Assembly: GCA_037176885.1 (NCBI GenBank)
Contig: JAWWNJ010000008.1
Span: forward strand, 930,001 to 994,000
DNA length: 64,000 nt
DNA from: Favolaschia claudopus
Lineage: Eukaryota; Basidiomycota; Agaricomycetes; Agaricales; Mycenaceae
Direction: 5' to 3'
Shown: positions 9,777 to 19,840 of the stretch, in pieces
How positions within the stretch are numbered: the first letter of the stretch is position 1
Layout: every line of letters begins with the position of its first letter
Notes under the pieces: model-generated
The model's database searches: none
What the model was told of the DNA's origin: nothing
Seen by the model: the letters and a program-made list of their open reading frames with translations, nothing else
Program-made: the position numbers and the translations under genes

Positions 9777-11708
9777 TTGCCATTTAGTTTCGGAAGAGAC
9801 GTGGCTTCAGAAGGACGATCCGCTAGAGCACCACCACCAAAACCTCGGTCGACCAACACTAGCCTACGTGCCGCTGCCGCTGCTCTCGATCTCGAGACTG
9901 ACGATCCTTCCCGCCCGCCTGTTGCTCTTGCCCGGGAACTCTATTCTCTGCGCGGACGAACCCAAGCTCACGCTTATCGTGCCCGCCAAACCCAGTCGTT
10001 GAGCCCCTCTGCTCCGCTGGAACAACAAACCTCAACTCAACCGCCCGGCACAAGACCTGTTACGCCCGACGGTGCAGCTACCCAGTCGTCAACGACTCTT
10101 TCGTCTGTCTCTTCACCACTACTCAACACTTCACCAACCCCTTCAAACAATCCGATGGCTGACGACGGCAACAACAACCCTGTCGTTCGAGGAAAGAAGC
10201 GCGCGCCGGAACCATGGGACAGGAACGCCCCGCTCTTCAAAGAGGAAGAGCCGGAGGAACTCGTTCGTTTCCTGGACCATGTGGAGCGTATGATGGAATT
10301 AGATGAGACGCCGGATGATAAGAAGAACGAGTTTGTCTGCCGCTATACTGCTCAGGCAACCGCCGAGGAGTGGCGGCAATTCGCCTCGTATTCTAAGAAG
10401 TTCGACGACTTTAAGAAAGAAATCCTGGAAAATTACCCGTCCGTAGTCGACCAAAAGAAGGGCTCTGTGCAGAAATTGCACCGGCAGCTTCGTAAGTTCA
10501 CGGAAGAGGGGATCGACCGGGATGATGAAGACGAACTCATGCGCCTAATGCGCGTCATGAACGTCGAGGCGAACAAGCTTCTCGATTCGAAATTAATTTC
10601 GCACCGGGAGGCTCTCCCGATGTTCTTCTCCAAGTTGAGTCCTGAGTTCAAGGAACGGATTCTGGAGAACCTCGAGCGGAAACCTCCCGCTGCCGGGGAT
10701 GATGCTGACGAGCCAGAAGTCCGCACATGGACGCTGGCCGAGGTCATGACCGAAGCAAAAAGGATCGCAAAACGCTCGACCGCTAACTCTGAGTTCTTTG
10801 GCGCCTCTGACCGGGGATACTCGAGCAAGTCCAAGAACGCCAGCGGGTCTGGAAAGGCGTCGAGCGGGCGATCCATACTACCTCACCCAAACGTGACGGT
10901 AAAGAAAGAAGAGGAGGACCCTAACAAATCCCTTCTTGAGACGATTAAGGTGTCGGTCGTCACTATGATGGAGCGGCTGGATAACCAGACCTCCCAATTA
11001 AAAGAGATCGACGCCGCGACCAAGAAGAGGATGGCCGAGTTGGAGTCCTTCTATAAGTCCCTACCGGGCAGAGTCCCAGGCGCCGCTGACTCCCAGTCCT
11101 TCCCGCGAATGCCAACCGTGCAATTCAAAGGGAACCTGGCGGATCAGGGGTGTCTTTATTGCGACAAGTTTGGGCACTTTAGAGATAAGTGTCTCATTCG
11201 GCAAGCCCACATAGGGAGTGGAAAGATGAAGGTCGTAGGGTTCAGAGACTGTTTCCCCGATGGGATACCAATCCCGAAAGACGGGCACAAGTCCAAGAAG
11301 CAGCAGGTAGAGGAGTACCGCCCGGCCGCCCAACCCACGGCCGCTGCGCAAAACTACCAGTCTGTCTTCGCTCAGCTCTCCGTTCTTGACATGGACGAGC
11401 AGGAGCTGGAAGCCGCGCAAGCCGCGTTCAGCCAGAACGAGGAATTCTACTATGACCCGAGAGAAGAAGAATTGGTTTCCTTGCGAGCTGAGCAAGTAAA
11501 CCTCCAGCGGCAAGTGACGCAACTCCAGTCGCATGGATCAGGGGGTGTTCAACCACCCCTTGTGGCTCATCAAAGCCAATCTCCCCCGCCGCAATTCGAC
11601 GCCAACGCTGTTGCGATTCTGCTGGCGGCTGTCTCAGCGAACTCTCGCTCTTCCAACGGGGCTGGTCCTTCCCGAACGGGGAACAGCGTCGAAGGTGAGC
11701 ATTTTTAG
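9777..11708 (+). CDS. gag: Gag capsid/nucleocapsid polyprotein, copy 1
   Basis: Structural protein of the retroelement particle. The frame is open for 643 codons. A capsid-like helical region runs through residues about 150-330 (segments RFLDHVERMMELDE and HRQLRKFTEEGIDRDD). One zinc knuckle of the CX2CX4HX4C type, CLYCDKFGHFRDKC, lies at residues 459-472. The frame has no ATG before 10155 (MADDGNNNP), which would give 517 residues. The 126 upstream codons are nevertheless open and recur in copy 2, so they may be translated from a spliced leader or a non-AUG start. The gene ends at TAG 11706-11708 in a run of five T. The next ORF is in the -1 frame and opens just upstream of this stop. Confidence 0.85.
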   Translation: MPFSFGRDVASEGRSARAPPPKPRSTNTSLRAAAAALDLETDDPSRPPVALARELYSLRGRTQAHAYRARQTQSLSPSAPLEQQTSTQPPGTRPVTPDGAATQSSTTLSSVSSPLLNTSPTPSNNPMADDGNNNPVVRGKKRAPEPWDRNAPLFKEEEPEELVRFLDHVERMMELDETPDDKKNEFVCRYTAQATAEEWRQFASYSKKFDDFKKEILENYPSVVDQKKGSVQKLHRQLRKFTEEGIDRDDEDELMRLMRVMNVEANKLLDSKLISHREALPMFFSKLSPEFKERILENLERKPPAAGDDADEPEVRTWTLAEVMTEAKRIAKRSTANSEFFGASDRGYSSKSKNASGSGKASSGRSILPHPNVTVKKEEEDPNKSLLETIKVSVVTMMERLDNQTSQLKEIDAATKKRMAELESFYKSLPGRVPGAADSQSFPRMPTVQFKGNLADQGCLYCDKFGHFRDKCLIRQAHIGSGKMKVVGFRDCFPDGIPIPKDGHKSKKQQVEEYRPAAQPTAAAQNYQSVFAQLSVLDMDEQELEAAQAAFSQNEEFYYDPREEELVSLRAEQVNLQRQVTQLQSHGSGGVQPPLVAHQSQSPPPQFDANAVAILLAAVSANSRSSNGAGPSRTGNSVEGEHF

Positions 11709-11794
11709 AGAGTTCGAGGAAGGGGGCCAAGGGGAAACCCACTGCGGATAAGCCCCCGGAGAACCGACAAGCACGCCCGCCCGCAGGAAAGAAA

Positions 11795-12958
11795 ATGGAA
11801 GTTGTGATGCCGAAGTTGCCCTATAAACCGAGGACGATACGAAAGCCCGCTGTCGAAGCGCAGCCGGCGATCGTGGAGACCAAGGAAAAGGAGCGGGAGG
11901 AGACAGAAGAACAAAATGGCACTCAGCCGCCGGAACTTCCGTATAGGAACGTTTCCCCGGTCAAGCCAGCTAAAAGGCCCAACGAACCTAGAGTCCGGCC
12001 GGCGGGAAATGCGCCGCCAGCGGCCAACGAAAAGAACTACGAGTTGAAGGCGCCCGTAGAGGACCAGGAAGATGAGGAGGTCGAATCCTTGATAAAGGAG
12101 ATCTTTGGAAACCTGGAAATAGCACTCCCGCTGGGGAGGCTGTTCGCTCTCAGCCCGAAGTTGCTGCGTCAGGCTAAGGCGTTGCTCTCGAAGAAGAGAG
12201 TCTCGCCCGCTGTTCGAGTCACCCTCGAGCAGTTGATTAGCCACGCAGAGAAAGAAACCGACGAAGATGATGAGTCCTCCAGCGTAGCCTTGGAGGACCT
12301 CCCTTACGAAGCATTAGTTCAGGTCTCAACTGTGGCCGATGGGCTCATGCCAGCGGGGGCTCTCATTACTGTCGACCCGGCGGTGCAATATTGGCAGTCG
12401 GTAGCCGATGGTGAGCCGGTGAGAGAAATCTTCGTCGCGATCTCCGAAGCTTCTGCTGGAGAATCAGCGGCCCTGAGAGTGGTCTTCCCGCTCATTCATG
12501 GAGCCGCCGAAGTCGAATGCATTCTGGATGGTGGATCACAGATCGTGTCCATGGCCCTGTCGGTAGCCACCGAGCTAGGAGTCAGCTGGGACCCCGATAA
12601 CTGTATCCACATGATGAGCGCCAACGGGCAAACCGAAAAGTCAGTCGGGTTAGCGAGGAACGTCCCCTTCAGGTTCGGCGATATGACTGTGTACCTACAA
12701 GTGCATGTTATACGGAACCCGGCATACAAAGTGCTGCTGGGGCGGCCCTTTGAAATTCTGACCGCCAGCGGTATCAAAAATACTTCTGACGGGAACCAGT
12801 TCCTGACTCTGACCGACCCCTCCACTTCGAAGCGGGTGGTCGTCCCTACCTTCCCCAGAGGTCAGCGGCGGCAGGTGCGGCGCGTACAAAACGATGCGCC
12901 ACCGGCTGCGCCGGCGAGCGGCGAAGAGGAACAAAATTTTCAGAATTCGAGGAGTTGA
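11795..12958 (+). CDS. Retropepsin-type protease ORF, copy 1
   Basis: A 387-residue ORF between gag and pol. The N-terminal half is charged and proline-rich. The C-terminal third resembles a retroviral aspartic protease: VECILDGGSQIVSMALSVA (active-site DGGS near residue 245, with DG in place of the usual DS/DT) and later VLLGRPFEIL near residue 313, matching the family's I/L-L-G-R flap-distal motif. Its open frame extends upstream of the ATG into the gag overlap, in the -1 frame relative to gag. Near its end lies the heptamer AAATTTT at 12934, in phase for -1 slippage into a pol-side frame. It probably matures Gag and Pol. Confidence 0.8.
   Translation: MEVVMPKLPYKPRTIRKPAVEAQPAIVETKEKEREETEEQNGTQPPELPYRNVSPVKPAKRPNEPRVRPAGNAPPAANEKNYELKAPVEDQEDEEVESLIKEIFGNLEIALPLGRLFALSPKLLRQAKALLSKKRVSPAVRVTLEQLISHAEKETDEDDESSSVALEDLPYEALVQVSTVADGLMPAGALITVDPAVQYWQSVADGEPVREIFVAISEASAGESAALRVVFPLIHGAAEVECILDGGSQIVSMALSVATELGVSWDPDNCIHMMSANGQTEKSVGLARNVPFRFGDMTVYLQVHVIRNPAYKVLLGRPFEILTASGIKNTSDGNQFLTLTDPSTSKRVVVPTFPRGQRRQVRRVQNDAPPAAPASGEEEQNFQNSRS
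12934..12940 (+). promoter_or_regulatory. Candidate -1 ribosomal frameshift heptamer
   Basis: AAATTTT read as A-AAT-TTT in the protease frame, a textbook X-XXY-YYZ slippery heptamer. It lies 15 nt before the protease stop at 12956-12958. A -1 slip enters a frame (TTC GAG GAG TTG ATT) that stays open through LINHQGELAVQIELDE. In copy 2 that frame runs directly into pol; in copy 1 one extra base near 13046 separates them. No downstream pseudoknot was modelled. Confidence 0.55.
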
Positions 12959-13057
12959 TTAACCATCAAGGAGAGTTAGCGGTTCAGATAGAACTGGACG
13001 AGAATAATGTTCCTAGAATTTGCGCTTTGATGAAATCTGGAGAAGAACGGGTTTTCG

Positions 13058-16000
13058 ATGGCCGAGACGAAAATGGCCTACCTAGCGGCTGCCATGCCAG
13101 AAGTTGATGACAAACCCGCTGCTCAGCTATTTCAGGAATATAATGAGCAGCTGACAGAAGGAAAGAACGTCGGCGAATCCTATGTAGCCATCGTAGCTAA
13201 TATAACGGATAAAGTCAGAGAGAAACTGAAGGACCCAGCCGCTGTATTCATGACAGCCGGTGCCGATGTTGAGTCGCTCAAACAGGAGCGGTCTCGGCAT
13301 TCAGCGGGGGAGCGCTGTCAGTGCTGTGACTACGCCGACTGGGTGGTGCCCGGGTTCGAACACAACGAAACGAAAGTGGTGTTGATGGAGGAAATCGTTC
13401 CCGAGGATCACCCGCCTGAAGTCGAGGTGAAGGAGGTGTTCTCGAAGAAATATAAGCCGGTAGCGCTGAAAGTTAAGCCGGTCCTCGAGCCGCTCCCTCC
13501 CGAGTTCAGGATAGAAAGAAACATCATTGGGGATCCGTTGCAGAACCTCGTCCCGCTAGACCCTCACCCGCCAGAATTCGTCCCCGTCGGGAGGTACACA
13601 GCGGAAAGGAAAGCGGTTGTAGACGAACTACATAATGACGGGTTCCTAAATGATGAAGAGATGAAGCTGGTTCATCACATGTTATCTATACACGAAAATA
13701 CGGTAGCATGGGATGACAGTGAACGAGGAACTTTCAGAACGGATTTCTTCCCGCCAGTCAAGTTCCCGGTGAAGGCAGACCATAAGGTCTGGGTGGAAAG
13801 AAACATTCCCATCCCGCCGGGGCAGCTGGAAGAAGTCTGCAAGGTGCTTAGGGCGAGTATCGACGCCAATATCTACGAACCGTCCAACGGCTCGTACCGC
13901 ACCAAGTACTTTGGAGTTCTGAAGAGTGATAAGAAGTCAATTCGGTTAGTGCATTCGTTGGAGCCGCTGAACGCGGTGACCATTGCACACTCTGGGGTGC
14001 CTCCCGGCGCCGCGGATCTAGCCGAACATTTCGCAGGACGGGCTTGTGGGTCCACGTTTGATCTTTATTCTGGGTACAACCACCGGCTGATCGACCCGGA
14101 ATCTCGAGATTACACGACCTTCCAAACTCCGTTTGGGGCGCTTCGATTGGTAAGATTGCCGCAGGGTTGGACCAACTCGGTGCCGATCTTCCACGAAGAC
14201 GTAACCTACATCCTGCGAGATGAAATTCCTGCGGTTACCCGGCCGTATATAGATGACGTGCCTGTCGCCGGCGGCTTCACTCGATATGAGAAGCCTGACG
14301 GGACGTACGAGACCATCCCAGAGAACCCGCTGATAAGGGTCTTTGTGTGGTTACACTTGGTAGACTGCAACCGGGTACTTACCCGGCTAGCCTATTCTGG
14401 GGCGACTGTAAGCGGGAAGAAGTTGCAGATTTGCCGGGGAACCTTTAAGGTGGTCGGCCATGTCTGCTCATACGAGGGCATGCGCCCGGATGAAGATAGA
14501 ATCGGCGTCATTGAGCGTTGGGGCCCGCTGAAGGATTTCCACGATGTGAAAGCCTTTCTGGGAACTGTGGGTGTTATGAGGATGTTCATCCAAGACTACA
14601 CGGTCAAGGCTGAACCGATTCAGAAGCTTACCCGGAAAGAAGTCATATTCGAGTGGGGCCCGCCCCAAGACGCCTGCATGAAAGTTTTGAAGAAGGCTTT
14701 GCGAGAATGTCCCGCGCTTAGACCTATAAGATATGAATGGGACACCGAAGTGGTGCTGGCGGTGGATACGTCGTACCTTGGAGTTGGAGTGCATGTGTAC
14801 CAGCGGGATCCTTTGGACCTAAATAAGCGGTACTATGCCCGCTTCAGCTCCATACCTTTGAATGAGCGAGAGTCGAGGTATTCTCAGCCCAAGCGGGAAT
14901 TGTTTGGCTTGAAGAGGGCGCTGGACCACATGCAATATTGGCTGTTGGGCTGCCGCAAACTGGTTGTCGAGACCGACGCTCAGTACCTCAAAGGCATGTT
15001 GGATCACCCGGGAATGGGACCCAACGCTACGATCAACCGCTGGATCGAGGAGATCTTAATGTTTCATTTCACTCTGAAGCATGTACCGGGCAAGACTTTC
15101 GGGCCAGATGGACTCTCCCGCCGGCGTATTCAGCCGGGGGATCCAGAGTATGATCATCCAGAAGACGAGTTCGATAATAACGAGCCGCCGGGTCTTCATC
15201 CTGAAAGTAGTGCTTGGCCGCCTCTCAAGAATTTCGAGGATTTCAAGCACGATATTGACACCCGAGGTGGATATATGGTAGCTGAATTGGCAGGAGATGA
15301 GGCTCGGTCAGCCGCTGACTTCGAAAACGACGCCGAACAGGCCTGGGCTTATACCCGCCTTAGTAGAGAATATGTTTTCGAAGTCTTCTCTCAGTCAAAG
15401 GGGGACGACAAGCCAGCAGGCGAGCCGCTGATCCCTGACCTCGAATTGAAGTACGACCCGACGAAGCGGGAACCGTATTCTGAAGACCAACGATCGGTAG
15501 CGGCGAAGCTAGCGGACGAGCGGCTGCTCCTCATGAAGGAATGGCGGCGGAACACCCTGGCTCGCCCGGATGGCATGAACGACAAAGAATACAAAGCCTT
15601 CCTGCGATTCGCCACCGGCTTCTTCGAGGATGCAGATGGAAAACTCTATCATAAATCCACAACGGGGAGCGCACATCAGTTGGTGGTGGACAAAGAACAC
15701 CGAATGTATATGATGCGAGCGGCTCATGATAGCCTAGCTCATCGCGGCGTCTTTGCTACCAAATCCTTGATAGAAATGCGCTTCTGGTGGCCTGAGATGG
15801 AGCGGGATGTCACTTGGTACATTAAGACTTGCGAATTGTGTCAATTGAGGCAAAGGACTCTATTAAAGATCCCGCCCGTTGTCACTCATACCCCTTCGCT
15901 CTTCCAAGTGGTACACGTCGACGTGATGGTCGTTGGTACTCCTTCCAACGGCTTCAATAAAATTGTCGACGCCCGCTGCTCTCTCAGCAGCTACATAGAA

Positions 16001-17044
16001 GCGCGGCCGATAAAGAACGAGAATGCCAGAACGCTGGCCTTGTTCTTACTTGAAGATGTGATTTGTAGGTGGGGTTGCCCGGAGGAACTGGTGACAGATA
16101 ATGCGCCGGCCTTCCTAGCGGCCGTAGCCTACCTTGAGTCTAAATACGGCATAAGAAATATTAGAGTTTCGCCGTATAATTCTCAAGCCAACGGGAAAGT
16201 CGAAAATGGGCACTTCTCGATGAGGCAATCCTTATGGAAAGCCACTGGCGGGAATCCCAGCAAGTGGTACTGGTTCTTCCCGCAGATGTTGTGGGCTGAC
16301 CGGGTCACTATTCGACGAGGAACGGGTTGTTCACCCTACTTTATGGTAACGGGCGCACATCCAATCCTCCCGCTGGATATAGAAGAAGCGACTTGGCTAG
16401 TGCATCTGCCCGGCAGGACTCTAACGACCGCTGAGTTAATCGGCTATCGGGCCCAGGCTCTGGCTAAGCACGCCACTCACGTCGAACAGATGAGGGAACG
16501 GGTCACCGACGAGAAACGAGCGAATCTGCGCCGGTACGAGATAGCGCATAAACATACTATCGAAGATTACCATTTCGAGCCGGGAGACTTGGTGCTCATC
16601 AGGAATACGACCGTTGAGAAATCGCTGAATACGAAGATGGCCGCCAGATACCTGGGACCAGTAATTATCATCCGGCGTACGAAAGGTGGAAGTTATATCG
16701 TAGCGGAGATGGACGGCTCTGTCTTTCAATCAAAGATTGCTCAGTTCAGAGTGGTCCCCTTCGAGCAGCGGCGCTCTATCAAGCTGCCCGCTGACATTCA
16801 CGACTTAATCGACCTCTCGGCAGAGACGCTAGAAAAGATGGTCCAGGAGGAAGACGGTTATTCTGGAGATGACTTCCAATTCGGGAATGTGAGGTTAACC
16901 CCCAGCGGGACGGCTGACGAAGAGCCGGCTCGGCAGGAGGCCTTGCCCGAGGAAGAAGAAAAGGAAGAGGAACCTGACACGGAGGAGCCGCTGCCTTTCA
17001 AACGGAAGACTCGTTCTGCCACGAAAGCCGCTGCGCGGAAATGA
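13058..17044 (+). CDS. pol: Pol polyprotein: reverse transcriptase, RNase H, integrase, copy 1
   Basis: An intact 1328-codon ORF. Reverse transcriptase shows STFDLYSGYNHRL, RLPQGWTNS and the catalytic YIDD at residues 397-400. RNase H follows with VLAVDTSYLGVGVHVY at about residues 565-580 and the downstream SRYSQPKRELFGLKRAL. Integrase has an HHCC zinc domain (HDSLAHRG to CELCQLR, about residues 885-930), a core with VHVDVMVVG, VTDNAPAFLAAVAYLE and NGKVENGH, then a GPY/F-like module (RYLGPVIIIRR). RT before integrase is the Ty3/gypsy order. No chromodomain is visible; the tail is acidic then basic. The ATG at 13058 is the first in frame, but the -1 frame from the protease ORF may supply the true N-terminus. 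Confidence 0.92.
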   Translation: MAETKMAYLAAAMPEVDDKPAAQLFQEYNEQLTEGKNVGESYVAIVANITDKVREKLKDPAAVFMTAGADVESLKQERSRHSAGERCQCCDYADWVVPGFEHNETKVVLMEEIVPEDHPPEVEVKEVFSKKYKPVALKVKPVLEPLPPEFRIERNIIGDPLQNLVPLDPHPPEFVPVGRYTAERKAVVDELHNDGFLNDEEMKLVHHMLSIHENTVAWDDSERGTFRTDFFPPVKFPVKADHKVWVERNIPIPPGQLEEVCKVLRASIDANIYEPSNGSYRTKYFGVLKSDKKSIRLVHSLEPLNAVTIAHSGVPPGAADLAEHFAGRACGSTFDLYSGYNHRLIDPESRDYTTFQTPFGALRLVRLPQGWTNSVPIFHEDVTYILRDEIPAVTRPYIDDVPVAGGFTRYEKPDGTYETIPENPLIRVFVWLHLVDCNRVLTRLAYSGATVSGKKLQICRGTFKVVGHVCSYEGMRPDEDRIGVIERWGPLKDFHDVKAFLGTVGVMRMFIQDYTVKAEPIQKLTRKEVIFEWGPPQDACMKVLKKALRECPALRPIRYEWDTEVVLAVDTSYLGVGVHVYQRDPLDLNKRYYARFSSIPLNERESRYSQPKRELFGLKRALDHMQYWLLGCRKLVVETDAQYLKGMLDHPGMGPNATINRWIEEILMFHFTLKHVPGKTFGPDGLSRRRIQPGDPEYDHPEDEFDNNEPPGLHPESSAWPPLKNFEDFKHDIDTRGGYMVAELAGDEARSAADFENDAEQAWAYTRLSREYVFEVFSQSKGDDKPAGEPLIPDLELKYDPTKREPYSEDQRSVAAKLADERLLLMKEWRRNTLARPDGMNDKEYKAFLRFATGFFEDADGKLYHKSTTGSAHQLVVDKEHRMYMMRAAHDSLAHRGVFATKSLIEMRFWWPEMERDVTWYIKTCELCQLRQRTLLKIPPVVTHTPSLFQVVHVDVMVVGTPSNGFNKIVDARCSLSSYIEARPIKNENARTLALFLLEDVICRWGCPEELVTDNAPAFLAAVAYLESKYGIRNIRVSPYNSQANGKVENGHFSMRQSLWKATGGNPSKWYWFFPQMLWADRVTIRRGTGCSPYFMVTGAHPILPLDIEEATWLVHLPGRTLTTAELIGYRAQALAKHATHVEQMRERVTDEKRANLRRYEIAHKHTIEDYHFEPGDLVLIRNTTVEKSLNTKMAARYLGPVIIIRRTKGGSYIVAEMDGSVFQSKIAQFRVVPFEQRRSIKLPADIHDLIDLSAETLEKMVQEEDGYSGDDFQFGNVRLTPSGTADEEPARQEALPEEEEKEEEPDTEEPLPFKRKTRSATKAAARK

Positions 17045-17266
17045 ATTACTGCTACGATATCTACGTTACATTTTGAAACGGGATTCGAAGTCCTTGAGTA
17101 ATTGTATTGTCTGCATCTCCCGCCAGTGCGCTGCGAACAGGTTGCGCACCCGGGGAGTGTGTGGCGGCCAGCAGAAGGATGAGCCGTGAGGTGTCCGAAA
17201 CGATTGAGCCAGTACCGAGGATTCTGAAGAAAGGGGGACCCGCTGGGGGAGCTCTTTAGGAACGAG
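17045..17266. other. Convergent gap between pol and antisense gene E
   Basis: 222 bp separate the pol stop (plus strand) from the gene E stop (minus strand). It must serve 3' ends of both. Copy 2 lacks about 142 bp corresponding to 17147-17288, including the gene E stop codon. Confidence 0.6.
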
Positions 17267-18509
17267 TCAGGGAACATGAGCATCGACGCCGGCAGAGGAG
17301 GACTCGGGGAAGTCGCGAAGGCGAGCCGAGATCTTCTCTCCTTCGTCGAGGAGCTGCTCGCGCCTGGCCAGAGAGCTGCGAAGGTTCTCGTGGATGACCG
17401 CCAGCTCGACCATGATAAAATACATCCGCTTGCGCAAGGCAAGGTGGTTGCTCATGAACTCGGTGCCCATCTCAACGACGCTAGCGGCCTCGTCGACAAC
17501 AGCACCTGAAGCGGGTGCCGAAGCGTAAAACTCAGCCGTTGCTGTAATAACATTCAGCGGGAAACCACTAACAATGGACGGGAAACTCACCGTTGGTGAG
17601 GAAGGAGTCCTCGTGGAACGGGACGTTGTCGATGCGAGCGCGCTTGTTGCCTTTGCCCTTCTTAGCGGGGGCCGGGCTATGCTGAAAGATTGAAATAAAT
17701 GACAGAAGCTAAAGCAGAAATAACGTGCGACTTACAGCGCGCGCACCCTTCTTGCCCGCCATGGCTGATTTAGCCTTGGGACCGGTAGGGGGAGCCTTGG
17801 GAGCGGGGACATGCTCATCGTCAACGAGCATCTGGGTAAACAAACACCCAACGGCGATGATAGAAGTGTCAATCGTCAGCTCTACCCAGGCCAGCTGTTA
17901 AACGAAAAGAACGAACCTCGTCAGCACCGATGGTGGTGAGAGCGGGCGATGGAGCACGAACGGTGCCTTCGTCCTCGTCCTCAGACTCGGGTTCACCCTG
18001 AGACCGCCCGCGAGTACTCTTCTAGCGGGGGATGGTTATGAGTCAATGGTGAGCACGGCAATAAAAGTCAGTGAAACCGACCCGGGTCCCCTTGGAAGAA
18101 GAAACGGTGGAGACGGGAGGGATCGCCTTCTTGGAACGGTCTTCGTGAATGGCCTTGGTGATCCGCCGCAGGGCATCGTACCCAGCGGGGAAGGTCACGT
18201 CCCGTTTACCATCCGGGTCGTACAAGGAGTGGTAATATTCACGCGAGGTGAAGATTGCCTCACGAAGAACCGCGCTCTTGTCTTCCAAAATGAAAGGCAT
18301 GAGCGGGGGAAGGCGCGCCTACGAACGAAAGAATAATGTTAACAAAAACGAGACTGGTCAATGTAGCCGGCGGCTCTTACGAGAATCTCGGCGACGTCCT
18401 TGAGCTGGTTTTTACGAGACTCGGGCGGGGAATACTTGACGAGGTTGGCGGCAACGTCCATAGCCTTGAGGAAATCGGCTTTGACGGTGTTGTAATCGTT
18501 TTGAGACAT
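17267..18509 (-). CDS. Antisense accessory gene E (unknown function)
   Basis: The last of five genes running against pol. Exons read as 18509-18381, 18318-18082, 18021-17917, 17831-17736, 17681-17591 and 17541-17267, all GT-AG, giving about 310 residues. It is the only antisense gene without the six-cysteine module. The N-terminus (MSQNDYNTVKADFLKAMDVA) is helical. The middle is acidic and serine-rich (GEPESEDEDEGTV), then basic (KKGKGNKRARID, a likely nuclear localisation signal). The C-terminus is a long predicted coiled coil (LALRKRMYFIMVELAVIHEN). A TATA-like TATAAGAA lies about 60 nt upstream. I do not recognise the family. Intron 3 could instead end at 17895, but that would be only 22 nt, so I chose the longer intron. 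Confidence 0.7.
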
Positions 18510-18570
18510 TTTGGAGGAAGCAGAGTAAAGACAGTAGACGAGGCTGGGGGTATACCTGTCCGCCCGCTGC

Positions 18571-18578
18571 TTCTTATA
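18571..18578 (-). promoter_or_regulatory. TATA box of gene E
   Basis: TATAAGAA on the minus strand, followed within a few bases by AGCAGCGGGCGG, which carries the element's recurrent AGCGGG word. It lies about 62 nt before the gene E ATG. Confidence 0.5.
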
Positions 18579-18928
18579 CTCGAGCGGCCGTAATTAACGC
18601 CGTAAGGATAATTTGGACGAAATTTGGTCAACGGCCGAACTTGGATTACCATTTATGGTAGATGCACCCGCCGGTGGCGCAGAAAATTATTTCAAACGCA
18701 CCCGATCGTTCCGTGGCACAAAAATTTGCTGCCGGGGAACCTGAATTTCCTCTGATCGATCAACTGGGGACAGTTGAGATTTCTGAAAGGGGGAGAGGTG
18801 GGTCACCTAGCACGTCATTTGAGGGCAGCGGGCACATCTTTACCAAGAAATAAATGTTTCCAAGGCCTCACATGGGGCGGGAGCGTGTGTTATCGGAACG
18901 AACTATCCGAAAGTACATGTGCCTGTAT

Positions 18929-19557
18929 CTACACTGCCCGCATCCTAGCCGGAAGATCCAGGAAAAGATTATTGGCGAGAACGTCTAACCGCTCGCGGAT
19001 AACAGCAACATACGCAGCCGGGAGATTAGCCGTTTTGGCCTCCTGAAGAAGATGGAAAACCAAGCGGGCCTCGAAGTAAAAAGACAGCCGTTGGGCTGCC
19101 TCTGCGACGTTCCGCCCGACGATTACAGAATGGTATTGTTGCCAGAATGGGAACTGCGCCAGGGTCCCCTCATGAAGGACGTCCCAAGCAGCTAGCTGTT
19201 CCTTCGTAGCCGCTAGAAGCGAGCGGGGAATCAGTTGTGGCGCAACAGATAAGAAAGAAGTCGTCACTTACGATCGGGACCCTCTTTGAAACGGTGCCGG
19301 CGGGCAGCAATTTCATCGGCCAGCTCAGCGGTCTGGGTGTACGAGCAGTTGTGCTTCAGCAAGTAACAGCGGGTGCACGGCGCTCCCCACTCAGTAAACT
19401 CGCAATGAGAACGGGCGTTGAGGCACGCAGAGCATACCCGGCCAGGCTGCCGAATGATGAGGAATTACCCGAGGCAAAATGTTCAGGAACGTACATAGTA
19501 CTCCCTGAGCGGGCCGACGGGGTCATTCGGGAAGAGTGGATGTTCCAGCAAAGACAT
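18929..19557 (-). CDS. Antisense accessory gene D, six-cysteine cluster protein
   Basis: Three exons, 19557-19495, 19446-19272 and 19212-18929, give 173 residues. Exon 2 (175 nt, phase-0 intron before, phase-1 after) carries C26-X2-C29-X6-C36-X8-C45-X2-C48-X6-C55 (VCSACLNARSHCEF then PCTRCYLLKHNC), the spacing of a fungal Zn2Cys6 cluster. Exon 3 is helical (AQRLSFYFEARLVFHLLQEA). It is built like genes B and C, so the three look like tandem duplicates. A TATTTAA lies about 40 nt upstream. Family unknown to me; zinc binding is inferred from spacing. The loops are less basic than in GAL4, so DNA binding is not assured. Confidence 0.75.
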
Positions 19558-19595
19558 GAGTAGACGACTGAAGCAAACGGGACCTTCCCGCCAGC

Positions 19596-19602
19596 TTAAA
19601 TA
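19596..19602 (-). promoter_or_regulatory. TATA-like element of gene D
   Basis: TATTTAA on the minus strand, 39 nt before the gene D start codon. Candidate weaker elements of the same kind precede genes C (TTATAG near 20545) and B (GTATAG near 21478), suggesting separate promoters rather than one transcript. Confidence 0.4.
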
Positions 19603-19840
19603 TCTCTCTGAGACCTGGCGGGAGACCCAAAAACAGAGAGATCGACAGCGGGGCTCATTGCACCCGACGCTCCCGGAAGATCCGCAATACATGTGGAATA
19701 TCCAACGAGGTGCTGAGCTCCCGCTGGGCAAAAACACGAGGAAGCTTTGGTTTCTAAGAAGCCTTCCTAATCGGGCAGCTTGAAACAGAGTTTTAAAGAT
19801 GCAAGTTCGTTTGACAGTGGGAATATATTTCCTACTACGC

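Noticed and set aside
11061..12244. Long minus-strand ORFs opposite gag and protease
   Set aside because: They are shadows of conserved plus-strand coding frames with recognisable zinc-knuckle and retropepsin motifs.
13058..17044. Chromodomain at the Pol C-terminus
   Set aside because: The tail after the GPY/F-like module is acidic then basic (KRKTRSATKAAARK) and shows no chromodomain aromatic pattern.
16858..17442. Minus-strand 194-residue ORF across the pol 3' end
   Set aside because: It overlaps the end of pol and the gene E exon in another frame; composition (serine runs) marks it as a shadow.
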